Origin: Pedosphaera sp.
GTDB lineage: Bacteria; Verrucomicrobiota; Verrucomicrobiia; Limisphaerales; UBA1096
Length of the DNA: 53,406 bases
Reading direction: 5' to 3'
NCBI GenBank assembly: GCA_022451065.1
Contig: JAKUOU010000025.1
Location: forward strand, 1-53,406
In this document: piece by piece, positions 1 to 8,082 of the stretch
Position numbering within the stretch: position 1 is the stretch's first letter
How the letters are laid out: each line of letters starts with the position of its first letter
Translations under genes and position numbers: made by a program
The notes under the pieces: model-generated
What the model was told of the DNA's origin: nothing
The model's database searches: none
What the model saw: the letters and a program-made list of their open reading frames with translations, nothing else

Positions 1-1299
1 CGTCTCAATCATCACCCCGATTTCAACGGCGTCGGCAAAGGCCATATCCTCAGCGCGAAGCTGCTCGCGGCATTCGTCTAGCAACTCGTTGGCGGCCTCG
101 AGTTCCCCCACACCTGAGACCATTGGGTACATGATTTTCAGGTCGCCAAAGGCACTCGCCCGCAGGATGGCGCGTAGCTGTGTTCTAAACAGGTCCTTTT
201 CCTCGAGGCACAGCCGGATGGCGCGCCAGCCGAGGAACGGATTCATCTCCGCCGCCACGTTTACGTGGGAGAGCAGCTTATCGCCGCCGAGATCGAGCGT
301 GCGGATGATCACCGGGTCAGGCGCGAGCGACTCGGTCACGTGGCGGTAGGCTGCAAACTGTTCCTCCTCGCTCGGCAGGTCGCTGCGGTTGATGAACAAA
401 AACTCGGTCCGGAACAGGCCGACGCCGGTCGCGCCGGATTGCAGGACGCTCTCGACATCGGCCGCACGCTCGATGTTGGACGAGAGGATGATCCGGTGGC
501 CGTCCCTCGTCTCGGCCGCGTCGTCGTGGATGACCTCGAGGCTCTCCTCGATCGATGTCTGCCGTTCGACCAGTTGGCCATACTCGAACAGCATCTGCTT
601 CGAGGGGTCTATGACGACAAATCCATTGAAGCCGTCGAGCAGCACCGACTGGCCTGTGTGCAACTCGCCGATCGCCTCGCCCAGCCCGAGTACCGCTGGG
701 ATGCGCAGCGACCGTGCGAGGATGGCGGTGTGTGACGTGCGGCTGCCGACTTCCGTGATGAATCCCAGCACCTTCGTCGGGTCTAACATTGCCGTGTCGG
801 AGGGCGTCAAATCGTGAGCCACCACAATGCACGGCTCGGTCAGGTCGGCGAGGCCGGCACATGGCGGCTGGCTCATCAGGTTGGCCAGCACACGCTGTGT
901 CACGTCGCGGATGTCGGCGGCCCGCTCGCTCAGGTAGGCGTCGTCCACCTTGCCCAGCGCCTCGGCGTACTTTTCCGAGGCCTCGTGAAATGCGAACTCA
1001 GCGGTAACCAAATTCTCCCGGATGAATTGCGACACCTCTTTGAGCAGCATCGGGTCCTCTAGCACCAGTAGGTGCGCTTCGAAAATCTGCGCTTCCTCAG
1101 CACCCATCGCCTCGCGCAGCCTCTCCTGCATGGCGAGGATTTGCCGGCGCGTCTCCGCCAGGGACGCTTGGAGCCGATTCTCCTCACCAGCCAATTCAGA
1201 CTCGAGGATGCCCGACTTTGCCGGGTCGATACGCGTGCGGTCTAACACCACGATCTGGCTGCGGCTCACCCCCTGTGACACGGGGATGCCTCGCAGCAT
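1..1299 (-). CDS. ptsI: PTS phosphoenolpyruvate-protein phosphotransferase (enzyme I), 3' end cut by window edge
   Basis: Enzyme I takes phosphate from phosphoenolpyruvate and passes it to HPr in the cytoplasm. About 433 residues are visible of a family length near 575. The N-terminus MLRGIPVSQG matches the usual enzyme I start. The phospho-acceptor loop GSRTSHTAILAR places the active-site histidine at residue 190, matching the conserved site near 189 in the family, which supports the ATG at 1299. An in-frame ATG at 1452 would add 51 residues unlike the family, so I reject it. Further on are the PEP-domain landmarks GVGLFRTEFLF and DLGGDK. The missing part is the end of the TIM barrel. It is divergent from the CCA-type gene; 1300-1471 must hold both promoters, but I see no clear motif there. 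Whether it serves sugar uptake or only regulation cannot be told, because no HPr or EII gene is in the window. Confidence 0.93.
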   Translation of the reverse strand, partial: MLRGIPVSQGVSRSQIVVLDRTRIDPAKSGILESELAGEENRLQASLAETRRQILAMQERLREAMGAEEAQIFEAHLLVLEDPMLLKEVSQFIRENLVTAEFAFHEASEKYAEALGKVDDAYLSERAADIRDVTQRVLANLMSQPPCAGLADLTEPCIVVAHDLTPSDTAMLDPTKVLGFITEVGSRTSHTAILARSLRIPAVLGLGEAIGELHTGQSVLLDGFNGFVVIDPSKQMLFEYGQLVERQTSIEESLEVIHDDAAETRDGHRIILSSNIERAADVESVLQSGATGVGLFRTEFLFINRSDLPSEEEQFAAYRHVTESLAPDPVIIRTLDLGGDKLLSHVNVAAEMNPFLGWRAIRLCLEEKDLFRTQLRAILRASAFGDLKIMYPMVSGVGELEAANELLDECREQLRAEDMAFADAVEIGVMIET

Positions 1300-1471
1300 T
1301 TTCTCGCCGGTTTTGCGCCGATCCAGCACGCGCGGGAGGTTAATCGAGGCTCCGAACTCGGGAAAGGCATTTACGGAGAACGGTTCACTGGCACCGCCGT
1401 TGGCATCCTCTCCGGCTTGATTGAGGTTGGTTTTCAGGGAAAACTGGGCCATCGGCCGATGCCGCCTCGCC

Positions 1472-2809
1472 ATGTCCGACACCTTCAACCCCTATGCCGA
1501 CAGTCTCAAGGCCGGCGCGCTCGGCTTGGCCAAGCGCTTGGTCAAGGCCGGGTTTGAGGCGTATTGGGTGGGCGGCTGCGTGCGGGACGCCCGACTTGGC
1601 CAAGCGCCGACCGACTACGACATCGCCACCGACGCCAAGCCGGACGAGATCGAGAGGTTGTTCCAAAGAACCATTCCGATTGGCAAACAGTTTGGCGTCA
1701 TGATGGTCCTTGAGGACGGTCACGAGTATCAGGTGGCTACCTTCCGTGCCGAGGGCGGTTACACCGATGGGCGGCGTCCGGGCAGCGTGCGCTTTACCGA
1801 CGCGCGAGAGGACGCCTTGCGGCGCGACTTTACCATCAACGGCCTGTTTTACGATCCACTCGCCGACGAACTGCACGACTGGGTCGGCGGCGAGGCCGAC
1901 CTCGAGTCCCGGCGCATACGCACCATCGGCGATCCGGCGGAGCGCTTTGGCGAGGACCGGCTGCGACTGCTCCGCACCGTGCGCTTGGCCGCGCAACTTG
2001 GGTTTGAGATCGAGCCGGGGACATTTGCCGCCGTACAGCAAAATGCAGCTGCTATAGGTGAAGTGAGTGCCGAGCGCATCCGTGACGAACTGCTGAAATT
2101 GTTCCGGCCACCGCACGCCGCATGTGGTCTCGACTTGTTGAACGAAAGCCGGTTGCTGCCAGAGGTGCTGCCTGAGCTGGCCGCTTTCGTCGGCTGCGAG
2201 CAGCCGACGAAATACCATCCCGAGGGTGATGTCTTCCGGCATATTCGGTTGATGCTTGGACATCTTCCCGCCGATGCCGGTACGACACTCATCTGGTCGG
2301 TGCTGATGCACGATATTGCAAAGCCGGCGACCTTTACCCGGGAAGCGGAGGGGCGCATCCGTTTTTTGGGTCATGAAAAAGTCGGAGCCGTCATGACACT
2401 GGAAATCATGAACCGCCTGTGCTTCCCAAAGGCCGAGAGCGCTACGGTGAGAACCTGTGTGCGACATCACATGCAGTTGAAGGCCGCGCAACAAATGCGG
2501 CCCGCCACGTTGCGAAAACTGTTCCTCCGACCGACCTTCCCGGTCGAGCTGGCGTTGCACCGGCTCGACAGTCTCGCCTCTACCGGCAAACTCGACAATT
2601 TTGAGTTTTTGGAGGCCAGGTTTGCCGAGTTCCAAGACCAGCCGGAGCTGCAAAAACCGCTGATCGACGGCGGCGACCTGATTGCGCTTGGCCAAGCGCC
2701 GGGATCGGAACTGGGCAAGCTGCTCAGCGACATCCGTAACCGCCAACTCGCTGGCGAACTCACCAGCCGCGAACAAGCCCTCGACTGGGCCCGCGATGTT
2801 CTGGGCTAG
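1472..2809 (+). CDS. CCA tRNA nucleotidyltransferase / poly(A) polymerase family protein with HD domain
   Basis: This class II nucleotidyltransferase adds or repairs the 3' CCA of tRNA, or adds poly(A). It is 445 residues from the ATG at 1472, which I prefer to an ATG at 1421 because the product then starts just before the nucleotidyltransferase fold and leaves room for divergent promoters. Visible landmarks are the GG motif in VGGCVRDARLG (residues 33-43), the metal-binding DYD at 48-50, the template-binding ERIRDEL motif and an HD-type segment LMHDIAKP in the C-terminal half. The HD extension is found in many bacterial CCA enzymes. The gene carries three exact copies of the TTGGCCAA word (1526, 1596, 2688), read as LAK, LGQ and LGQ. 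Its stop overlaps the convergent moaE stop by 4 bp (CTAG). CCA addition versus polyadenylation cannot be decided by eye. Confidence 0.9.
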   Translation: MSDTFNPYADSLKAGALGLAKRLVKAGFEAYWVGGCVRDARLGQAPTDYDIATDAKPDEIERLFQRTIPIGKQFGVMMVLEDGHEYQVATFRAEGGYTDGRRPGSVRFTDAREDALRRDFTINGLFYDPLADELHDWVGGEADLESRRIRTIGDPAERFGEDRLRLLRTVRLAAQLGFEIEPGTFAAVQQNAAAIGEVSAERIRDELLKLFRPPHAACGLDLLNESRLLPEVLPELAAFVGCEQPTKYHPEGDVFRHIRLMLGHLPADAGTTLIWSVLMHDIAKPATFTREAEGRIRFLGHEKVGAVMTLEIMNRLCFPKAESATVRTCVRHHMQLKAAQQMRPATLRKLFLRPTFPVELALHRLDSLASTGKLDNFEFLEARFAEFQDQPELQKPLIDGGDLIALGQAPGSELGKLLSDIRNRQLAGELTSREQALDWARDVLG

Positions 2810-3198
2810 GCCGGCAGTGGTTTTTTCCAGATAGGAACCTTCTGCTTCATCTCTTCGATAAGGAATTGGCAGGCGGCGAACGCCTCCGCGCGGTGCGGTG
2901 CGATTACCTCCACCCACAACGATGGCTCGTTCACTGGCACCAAGCCGAGTCGATGAACCAGGCGCACCGAATCCACCGGCCATCGCTGTTCAATGGCTTC
3001 GAAAATCAGCCCGAACTGGTGGCGGGCCATTTCCTCGTGGGCCTCATAATCAATTGCGGTGATCGATGCATGTCCTTCTCTCCCGCGCACGACGCCCGAG
3101 AAGCAAACCACCGCTCCCATGCCATCTCCCATTTCGCGCCGCTTGACCAAAGCGGCCTCGTCAATTGGATCAATTGAAATGGTCAGTTGCGTCTTCAT
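2806..3198 (-). CDS. moaE: Molybdopterin synthase catalytic subunit MoaE
   Basis: MoaE is the large subunit of molybdopterin synthase, which inserts the dithiolene sulfurs into precursor Z using thiocarboxylated MoaD. The product is 130 residues, a little short of the typical 140-150. It shows the family landmarks GAVVCFSGVVRG near residue 28, YEAHEEMA, the HRLGLVPVNEPS block, the APHRAEAF segment and the lysine-rich KQKVPIWKK near the C-terminus, which contains the catalytic lysines. It follows moaD by 3 nt, so the two subunits are almost certainly co-translated. Its stop overlaps the convergent upstream gene. No moaA, moaC or mobA gene is in the window. Confidence 0.94.
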   Translation of the reverse strand: MKTQLTISIDPIDEAALVKRREMGDGMGAVVCFSGVVRGREGHASITAIDYEAHEEMARHQFGLIFEAIEQRWPVDSVRLVHRLGLVPVNEPSLWVEVIAPHRAEAFAACQFLIEEMKQKVPIWKKPLPA

Positions 3199-3201
3199 CA
3201 G

Positions 3202-3462
3202 TCAACCACCCTGGACCGGCGGAAAAAAGGATACCTCATCGCCGTCACTAAGCATAAAATCATCATCCTGATAATTCACTCCGACAGCTTTGAGCGTGCT
3301 GTTTTTTGCCTCTGCAAGTTTCGGAAACTGTTCGCATACCCGTTCGTGCAGCTTGGCCAGTGTGGTTCCGTTTTCGGTTTCGATCTCCGTTTTTTTGCAG
3401 CCGGTATAGTCGGCGAAGTAAGACCAGAATTGAACGGTAATAATCATTTGCTCACTACTCAC
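3202..3462 (-). CDS. moaD: Molybdopterin synthase sulfur-carrier subunit MoaD
   Basis: MoaD is the ubiquitin-like sulfur carrier of molybdopterin synthase. The product is 86 residues and ends in Gly-Gly (FFPPVQGG), the terminus that is adenylated and thiocarboxylated. DGDEVSFFPPV is the usual last strand. The start drawn is GTG at 3462, which overlaps the hpt stop as GTGA and so suggests translational coupling. An ATG five codons later, at 3447 (MIITVQFW), is an equally good start by homology. It lies directly upstream of moaE on the same strand. Confidence 0.9.
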   Translation of the reverse strand: MSSEQMIITVQFWSYFADYTGCKKTEIETENGTTLAKLHERVCEQFPKLAEAKNSTLKAVGVNYQDDDFMLSDGDEVSFFPPVQGG

Positions 3463-4010
3463 AGCTCGCCGCTCACCGCCATTTTTTTCAGTACGCCAAT
3501 ATGCGGGAGGTTGCGGTATTTTTCCGCGTAATCAAGGCCGTATCCGACAACAAACTTGTCCGGTATTTCGAAGCCAACGTAATCAGCAGGAATGTCATAT
3601 TTCCGACGCGCCTTTTTGGAGAGCAAGACACAGGTGCGGATCCGGCGCGGGGCCATTCCGGTGAGTTTGTCGATGACGGCGCGGAGGGTTTTGCCGGTGT
3701 CGAGGATGTCGTCCACGAGCAGTACGTCTCGCCCGGCGACGTCGAGTTTCAATTCCTTGGTGAACACCAGTTCACGCGACTCGGTACCGTCGCGATAGCT
3801 GGATACGCCGATGAAGTCGAGCTGCAGCGGCAGGTCGATTTCACGCACGAGGTCGGCCAGAAACATTAGTGTCCCGGTGAGCAACCCGACAACCACGAGG
3901 TCGCACCCGTTGAAGTCCGATTGCACTTGCGCCGCCAACTCTCCGACGCGCTGCCGAATTTCCTCCTCGGAAACCAGCACCTTGGCGATGTCTGTGCTGG
4001 GATCGCTCAT
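3459..4010 (-). CDS. hpt: Hypoxanthine phosphoribosyltransferase
   Basis: This purine-salvage enzyme converts hypoxanthine (and usually guanine) plus PRPP to IMP or GMP in the cytoplasm. At 183 residues it has the normal family length. The PRPP-binding loop VLLVDDILDTGKT lies at residues 96-108, and the earlier GLLTGTLMFLADL block binds pyrophosphate. The C-terminal IPDKFVVGYGLDYAEKYRNLP block is characteristic of bacterial HPRT. It sits between the dUTPase gene (16 nt gap) and moaD (4 bp overlap), so it belongs to a four-gene nucleotide and cofactor housekeeping operon on the minus strand. Confidence 0.96.
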   Translation of the reverse strand: MSDPSTDIAKVLVSEEEIRQRVGELAAQVQSDFNGCDLVVVGLLTGTLMFLADLVREIDLPLQLDFIGVSSYRDGTESRELVFTKELKLDVAGRDVLLVDDILDTGKTLRAVIDKLTGMAPRRIRTCVLLSKKARRKYDIPADYVGFEIPDKFVVGYGLDYAEKYRNLPHIGVLKKMAVSGEL

Positions 4011-4026
4011 GGGGCGGGTGACGACC

Positions 4027-4407
4027 TTAAATGTGTCTCGAGTCGGCCTCGTTCTTCTCAGTGTAACCGCTGTCTTGTCGTTGGAAGTTGACCTCGTTTT
4101 TCTTCACGTATGCCGCGAAGACATCATCGGCGCTCATGCCGAGTACCTGGGCTAGGCTGATGAGGAAATGGAACAAATCGACAACCTCGACACGAGCGTT
4201 TTGCTCGTCAAGATTCTGGTATTTGGCCCACCACTTCCACGGCACGCTGTCGGTCAATTCGGCGATTTCCTGGCTCATGGCACGGCAGTAGTTAAGCACC
4301 CACTCGGTTTTCTGCTGGTCGCTCATCCCCTCGGTCTGCACGCCGATTCGCTCATTGAGTGACTTTTGCATTCGAAAGAGTTCACGTAATCGATCCGGCT
4401 GGTCCAC
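4027..4407 (-). CDS. Dimeric all-alpha dUTP diphosphatase (dUTPase_2 family)
   Basis: The product resembles the dimeric MazG-like dUTPases that hydrolyse dUTP (and dUDP) to dUMP. Landmarks are LRELFRMQKSLNERIG at the N-terminus, EIAELTDSVPWKWWAK with the metal-binding EIAEL, then VEVVDLFHFLISLAQVLGM and KKNEVNFQRQDSGYTEKN. Start choice: the frame opens at a TTG at 4443, but a GTG at 4407 is preceded by GGAAAG with 7 nt spacing and begins just before the conserved DRLRELF, so I use it (126 residues). It is the first gene of the minus-strand operon with hpt, moaD and moaE. The all-alpha dimeric type is known from phages, trypanosomatids and various bacteria. Confidence 0.85.
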   Translation of the reverse strand: MDQPDRLRELFRMQKSLNERIGVQTEGMSDQQKTEWVLNYCRAMSQEIAELTDSVPWKWWAKYQNLDEQNARVEVVDLFHFLISLAQVLGMSADDVFAAYVKKNEVNFQRQDSGYTEKNEADSRHI

Positions 4408-4463
4408 GTGCCGACTTTCCGTGTTCAACACCAGACAAATCAAGGTTTTTTGGAGAAATCTCG

Positions 4464-4484
4464 ATGAGACGGCGCTTTACTTGA
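4464..4484 (+). CDS. Possible 6-residue leader peptide MRRRFT
   Basis: ATG at 4464 is preceded by GGAG (8 nt spacing) and encodes only MRRRFT before TGA. It lies about 105 nt upstream of the terminator-like hairpin at 4589-4626, in the leader of the next operon. Three consecutive arginine codons followed by a hairpin is the layout of an attenuator, but the operon has no link to arginine and this may be chance. Confidence 0.15.
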   Translation: MRRRFT

Positions 4485-4588
4485 CCAAGCGAGGTAGTCT
4501 ACCAAACTAATTGGAAGTCGCTGGTTGCCTTGGCGAAAACTGCATCGAGACATGCACCCGGCGATTTGTCTTGAAGGAACGGCGCTTC

Positions 4589-4626
4589 AAACGGACGATG
4601 CCGGTTATCCGGTGATCCGTTTTTTT
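4589..4626 (+). terminator. Rho-independent terminator-like hairpin in the leader of the TPR/MoxR operon
   Basis: AAACGGA (4589-4595) pairs with TCCGTTT (4616-4622), with an inner CCGG/CCGG pair around a TTAT loop, followed by a run of T to 4626. It faces the plus strand although no plus-strand gene ends upstream, so it lies inside the 5' leader of the operon at 4662. It could be an attenuator, the end of a small RNA, or fortuitous. Confidence 0.4.
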
Positions 4627-4661
4627 CACGGCAACAGTAACTTAGCTCGTCCTTCGTCTGT

Positions 4662-7238
4662 ATGATCATGGTTGTCGATTCAATGTATCGCACATTTCGA
4701 TTTTTAGCGCTTACAACGCTGTTTTGCCTTGCGCTTGGCCAAGCGCAGGCAGGTACATTGAAAGAGGCGCGCCAACTGTATGCCACCGGTGAGTACGCCA
4801 AGGCCATTAAGGCTAGTGAGGAGGCTATCGCTGCCGACGAGAACGACAGCGGCTGGCGGTTATTGCTGCTACGGGCGCGGTTGGTCACCGGCCAGTACCC
4901 TGAAGCCAAGCAGTTTGCCACCCAATTACTGGAGGATTACCGTTACCGATACAATGCCGAGGCGCTTTGGCTGTTTCATCTCGCCTACGAGGCCACCGGC
5001 GATACCCAGCAGTCAGGCCAAATGCTGCAGATCATTATGCAGTTCCTCAATGGACAACGGGCCATCAGCGACGAGAACACGCTTGTCTTCATCGGGCGCG
5101 CGCTGCTCAAGGCCGCCGTTTCCGATCCCAAGCAAGTCAAGGAGAACCTGTTCGACCGTGTGCTCAAGTCGAGTCCCAACAATCGGGAAGCGTTGTTGGC
5201 CACAGGCGAACTGGCCTTGGCCAAGCGCGACTTCAAGTTGGCCGGCAGGACGTTTACGAGGGCGATCGGGCATTATCCCGAGGATGCGGACTTGTTGTAT
5301 GGCCTGGCTAAGGCCTACGCCGAGAGCGACCCGTCGCAAATGGAGGAACCGCTGCATACGGCGATGTTCACCAATCCCGACCATATCCCGTCGCTGCTGT
5401 TGCAGGCGCACAATCAGGTCGATGCCGAGCAGTATGAAACGGCCAAAGGCATCCTGAAGGCCATCTTCAAAATCAACCCACACCACGCTGGGAGTTGGGC
5501 GCTGCAGGCCGCCATCCATACCGTTCGCAATGAGCCAGACAAAGCCAGGTCGGCTCGCGAGAGCGGCTTGAAATATTGGAAGACCAACCCGCTGGTGGAT
5601 CATGAGATCGGAAAAAAGCTTTCGTCGAAATACCTCTTCACCGAAGGCGCAGCGCATCAGCGGCAGGCGCTGGCTTTCAGCAAGGATTATATACCTGCCA
5701 AGACGCAACTCGCGCAGGATTTACTGCGGCTTGGCCAGGACGAGGAAGGGTGGAAGCTGGCCGGCGAGGCGCACGATGCCGATGGCTACGATGTGACCAC
5801 GTTCAACCTTCTCACTCTTCACGAATCGCTGAAAAAGTACGTGACGATCGACCGTAACGGCTTTCTGCTACGGATGACCAGTGACGAGGCGGCGCTGTAC
5901 GGCGACGAGGCGATCGATCTGCTCACCGAGGCCCGTGGGTTGTTCTCAAAAAAATACGATACTCAGATTGAGGGCTCGGTGATTGTCGAGATTTTCCCCG
6001 AGAAAAAGGATTTTGCCGTGCGGACATTCGGTATCCCGGGTGGCGACGGCTACATGGGTGTCTGCTTCGGCAGACTCATCACTGCCAATAGCCCCAAGTC
6101 GCTCGTTGGCTTCCAGCAGAACTGGCAGTCGTTACTCTGGCACGAGTACTGCCACGTCATCACTCTGCAAAAGACGCGTAACAAAATGCCGCGCTGGTTC
6201 AGCGAGGGCATCTCCGTTTACGAGGAGCGGCTGAGACATAGCTCGTGGGGCGAGCAAATGACGCCGGAGTACCGCAACTTCATTCTCGACGGCGAGATGA
6301 CACCGATCGAGCGGCTAAGTATGGCCTTTCTTGTGCCCAAGAGCCCTGAGCATATTCAGTTCGCCTATTACCAGTCATCGCTCGTGGTTGAGTATCTCGT
6401 GAAAAATTTTGGTGAGACCTGCATCAGCAACATTCTGCGCGACCTTGGTCAGGGCGTGTTCATCAACATCGCCATCGAGCAGCACGCCGCCCCCTTGGCC
6501 AAGCTTCAGGAAGGGTTCACCGCGTTTGCCACCGGCTTAGCCGAGGCATTCGCCCCTGAGGCGGACTTGGTCAAGCCGAATCCGCTCGAGGTCAATCCGC
6601 TCGACAAAAATGCTATCGTCGATTGGCTCGAGGCCAACCCAAACAACATCTGGGCGCTCAACACCACCTGCGCGAACCTTGTCGAGGAGGAGGAATACCT
6701 CGAGGCAATCCCGCTGCTCGAGAGATCGATCAAGCTCCACCCGAGACAGCGCGGCGTTGGCTCGCCCTACGGCATGCTCGCCCGGGCGCACCGCGAGCTT
6801 GGCCAGGCGGAGGACGAGCTCGCTGTCCTCGAGCAATGGGCCGCCATTGAGGACGCAGCGACAAAACTTTACGGGCGGTTGATGGAGATCCACTCAGAGC
6901 GAGAAAACTGGTCGGCCGTCGATCGTCTAGCCAAGCGTTTCTTTTCGGCCAATCCACTCTCGCCAATCGCCCATCGTTTCATGGCGCTCACTGCACAGCA
7001 AACCGGTAGGCAAGCCGACACCATTCGGCCGCTTAGGCGTCTGCTATTGCTCGATCCAGCCGACCCGGTGGATCTGCATTTCCGTCTGGCCACGGCACTG
7101 GCTGATACGGCGAAGGAGGAGGCCAGGCGCCACGTGCTGCAGGCGCTCGAGGACGCGCCACGGTTTCGCGCCGCGCAGAAACTACTCATTCGCCTTGCCA
7201 AGCCGGATCCGACTGCCGTTGAAGCCAAGGCACAATGA
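4662..7238 (+). CDS. Secreted TPR protein with a central HExxH (gluzincin-like) peptidase domain
   Basis: The 858-residue product begins with a signal peptide whose end is LCLALGQAQA; cleavage is likely after AQA. An in-frame ATG at 4683 (MYRTFR...) gives a more normal signal-peptide start and may be the real one. TPR-like helical repeats fill about residues 35-370 and again from about 645 to the end. Between them lies a metallopeptidase-like domain with HEYCH (His494, Glu495, His498) and a downstream glutamate in WFSEGISVYEE (Glu515), the HExxH plus E arrangement of gluzincins. The aspartate-proline-rich linker near residue 630 divides the halves. The stop overlaps the next start (ATGA). It opens the MoxR operon, so a periplasmic role in processing or assembling the envelope proteins encoded downstream is an inference. 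Confidence 0.85.
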   Translation: MIMVVDSMYRTFRFLALTTLFCLALGQAQAGTLKEARQLYATGEYAKAIKASEEAIAADENDSGWRLLLLRARLVTGQYPEAKQFATQLLEDYRYRYNAEALWLFHLAYEATGDTQQSGQMLQIIMQFLNGQRAISDENTLVFIGRALLKAAVSDPKQVKENLFDRVLKSSPNNREALLATGELALAKRDFKLAGRTFTRAIGHYPEDADLLYGLAKAYAESDPSQMEEPLHTAMFTNPDHIPSLLLQAHNQVDAEQYETAKGILKAIFKINPHHAGSWALQAAIHTVRNEPDKARSARESGLKYWKTNPLVDHEIGKKLSSKYLFTEGAAHQRQALAFSKDYIPAKTQLAQDLLRLGQDEEGWKLAGEAHDADGYDVTTFNLLTLHESLKKYVTIDRNGFLLRMTSDEAALYGDEAIDLLTEARGLFSKKYDTQIEGSVIVEIFPEKKDFAVRTFGIPGGDGYMGVCFGRLITANSPKSLVGFQQNWQSLLWHEYCHVITLQKTRNKMPRWFSEGISVYEERLRHSSWGEQMTPEYRNFILDGEMTPIERLSMAFLVPKSPEHIQFAYYQSSLVVEYLVKNFGETCISNILRDLGQGVFINIAIEQHAAPLAKLQEGFTAFATGLAEAFAPEADLVKPNPLEVNPLDKNAIVDWLEANPNNIWALNTTCANLVEEEEYLEAIPLLERSIKLHPRQRGVGSPYGMLARAHRELGQAEDELAVLEQWAAIEDAATKLYGRLMEIHSERENWSAVDRLAKRFFSANPLSPIAHRFMALTAQQTGRQADTIRPLRRLLLLDPADPVDLHFRLATALADTAKEEARRHVLQALEDAPRFRAAQKLLIRLAKPDPTAVEAKAQ

Positions 7239-8080
7239 ATTCTTTTTGGAAACCCTCACGCAGGCTTGGCCTAGGCCTGGTGATTGCCGCACTAACACTG
7301 GCCACGCTCGTGGCGTGGAGCCAGCACGATTGGCGTCGAGGTGAACGCGATAAACGCGGCGGTGTGGAAAACTGGAGCCGCGATGATGAACTGCCCAACG
7401 ACACATTCACCTTCGCCCGCATCCAGTACGACTCGTGGGGAGGCAGTTGGCGTGGCCGAGGCAAGTGGTCAATCGATTATCCTGAGAGCGATCTGAACAT
7501 GTCATTTCGACTGCAGCAGCTCACCGCGCTCCAGGTCGATCCGGAAGGTACGGTGCTTAACCTGACCGAGGACAAGCTATTTCACTACCCGTTTATTTAC
7601 ATCATCGAGCCGGGCGAACTGACCTTCAGCGGCGACGAGGTCAAGGCGTTGCGAAAATACCTACTGACAGGCGGCTTTCTAATGGTGGATGATTTCTGGG
7701 GTGAGGAGGAGTGGCAAAATTTTGAGCGCGAGTTTCGGCGTGTGTTCCCGACGCGTGAAATTGTCGAGTTACCGCTTGAGCACGAGGTGTTCCAGAGCGT
7801 TTTTCCGCTCAAAGAAAAACCGCAGGTGCCCAATCCTCGTACGGCGATTCAGGGTGCGTCCTACGGAATCACTTGGGAGCGCAGGGACGCTGAGACGCCG
7901 CACTATCGCGGGGTTTACGACGACGACGGCCGGCTGATGGTCATCATCTGCCACAACACCGACCTCGGCGACGGCTGGGAGGAGGAGAGTCGTGCTGGCG
8001 AATGGTATTTCAAGGAATTCTCCGAGCCCAAGGCATACCCGATGGGCATCAACATCATCTTTTATTCAATGACCCACTAA
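7235..8080 (+). CDS. DUF4159 domain protein, membrane-anchored
   Basis: A 281-residue protein with a single N-terminal hydrophobic segment (about residues 10-28) acting as signal peptide or anchor. The remainder fits DUF4159: FTFARIQYDS after the anchor, the YPFIYIIEPGEL strand, LRKYLLTGGFLMVDDFWG and a GINIIFYSMTH end. DUF4159 proteins are commonly found next to MoxR/DUF58/VWA genes in PVC and Bacteroidetes-type genomes; their biochemical role is unknown. The fold is thought to resemble glutamine-amidotransferase-like domains, which is family knowledge rather than something seen here. The start overlaps the previous stop by 4 bp, and the MoxR gene follows after 2 nt. Confidence 0.85.
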   Translation: MNSFWKPSRRLGLGLVIAALTLATLVAWSQHDWRRGERDKRGGVENWSRDDELPNDTFTFARIQYDSWGGSWRGRGKWSIDYPESDLNMSFRLQQLTALQVDPEGTVLNLTEDKLFHYPFIYIIEPGELTFSGDEVKALRKYLLTGGFLMVDDFWGEEEWQNFEREFRRVFPTREIVELPLEHEVFQSVFPLKEKPQVPNPRTAIQGASYGITWERRDAETPHYRGVYDDDGRLMVIICHNTDLGDGWEEESRAGEWYFKEFSEPKAYPMGINIIFYSMTH

Positions 8081-8082
8081 AC

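Noticed and set aside
265-817. Long plus-strand frames opposite enzyme I
   Set aside because: The minus strand gives the enzyme I active-site and PEP-binding motifs; the plus-strand frames are compositional shadows.
1421-1471. Upstream ATG at 1421 for the CCA-type gene
   Set aside because: The extra 17 residues do not resemble the family; the ATG at 1472 begins at the normal distance from the GG motif and leaves room for divergent promoters.
4499-4921. A 140-codon minus-strand frame over the operon leader
   Set aside because: It overlaps the signal-peptide region of the TPR protein, has Ser-rich composition typical of antisense frames and no family resemblance.
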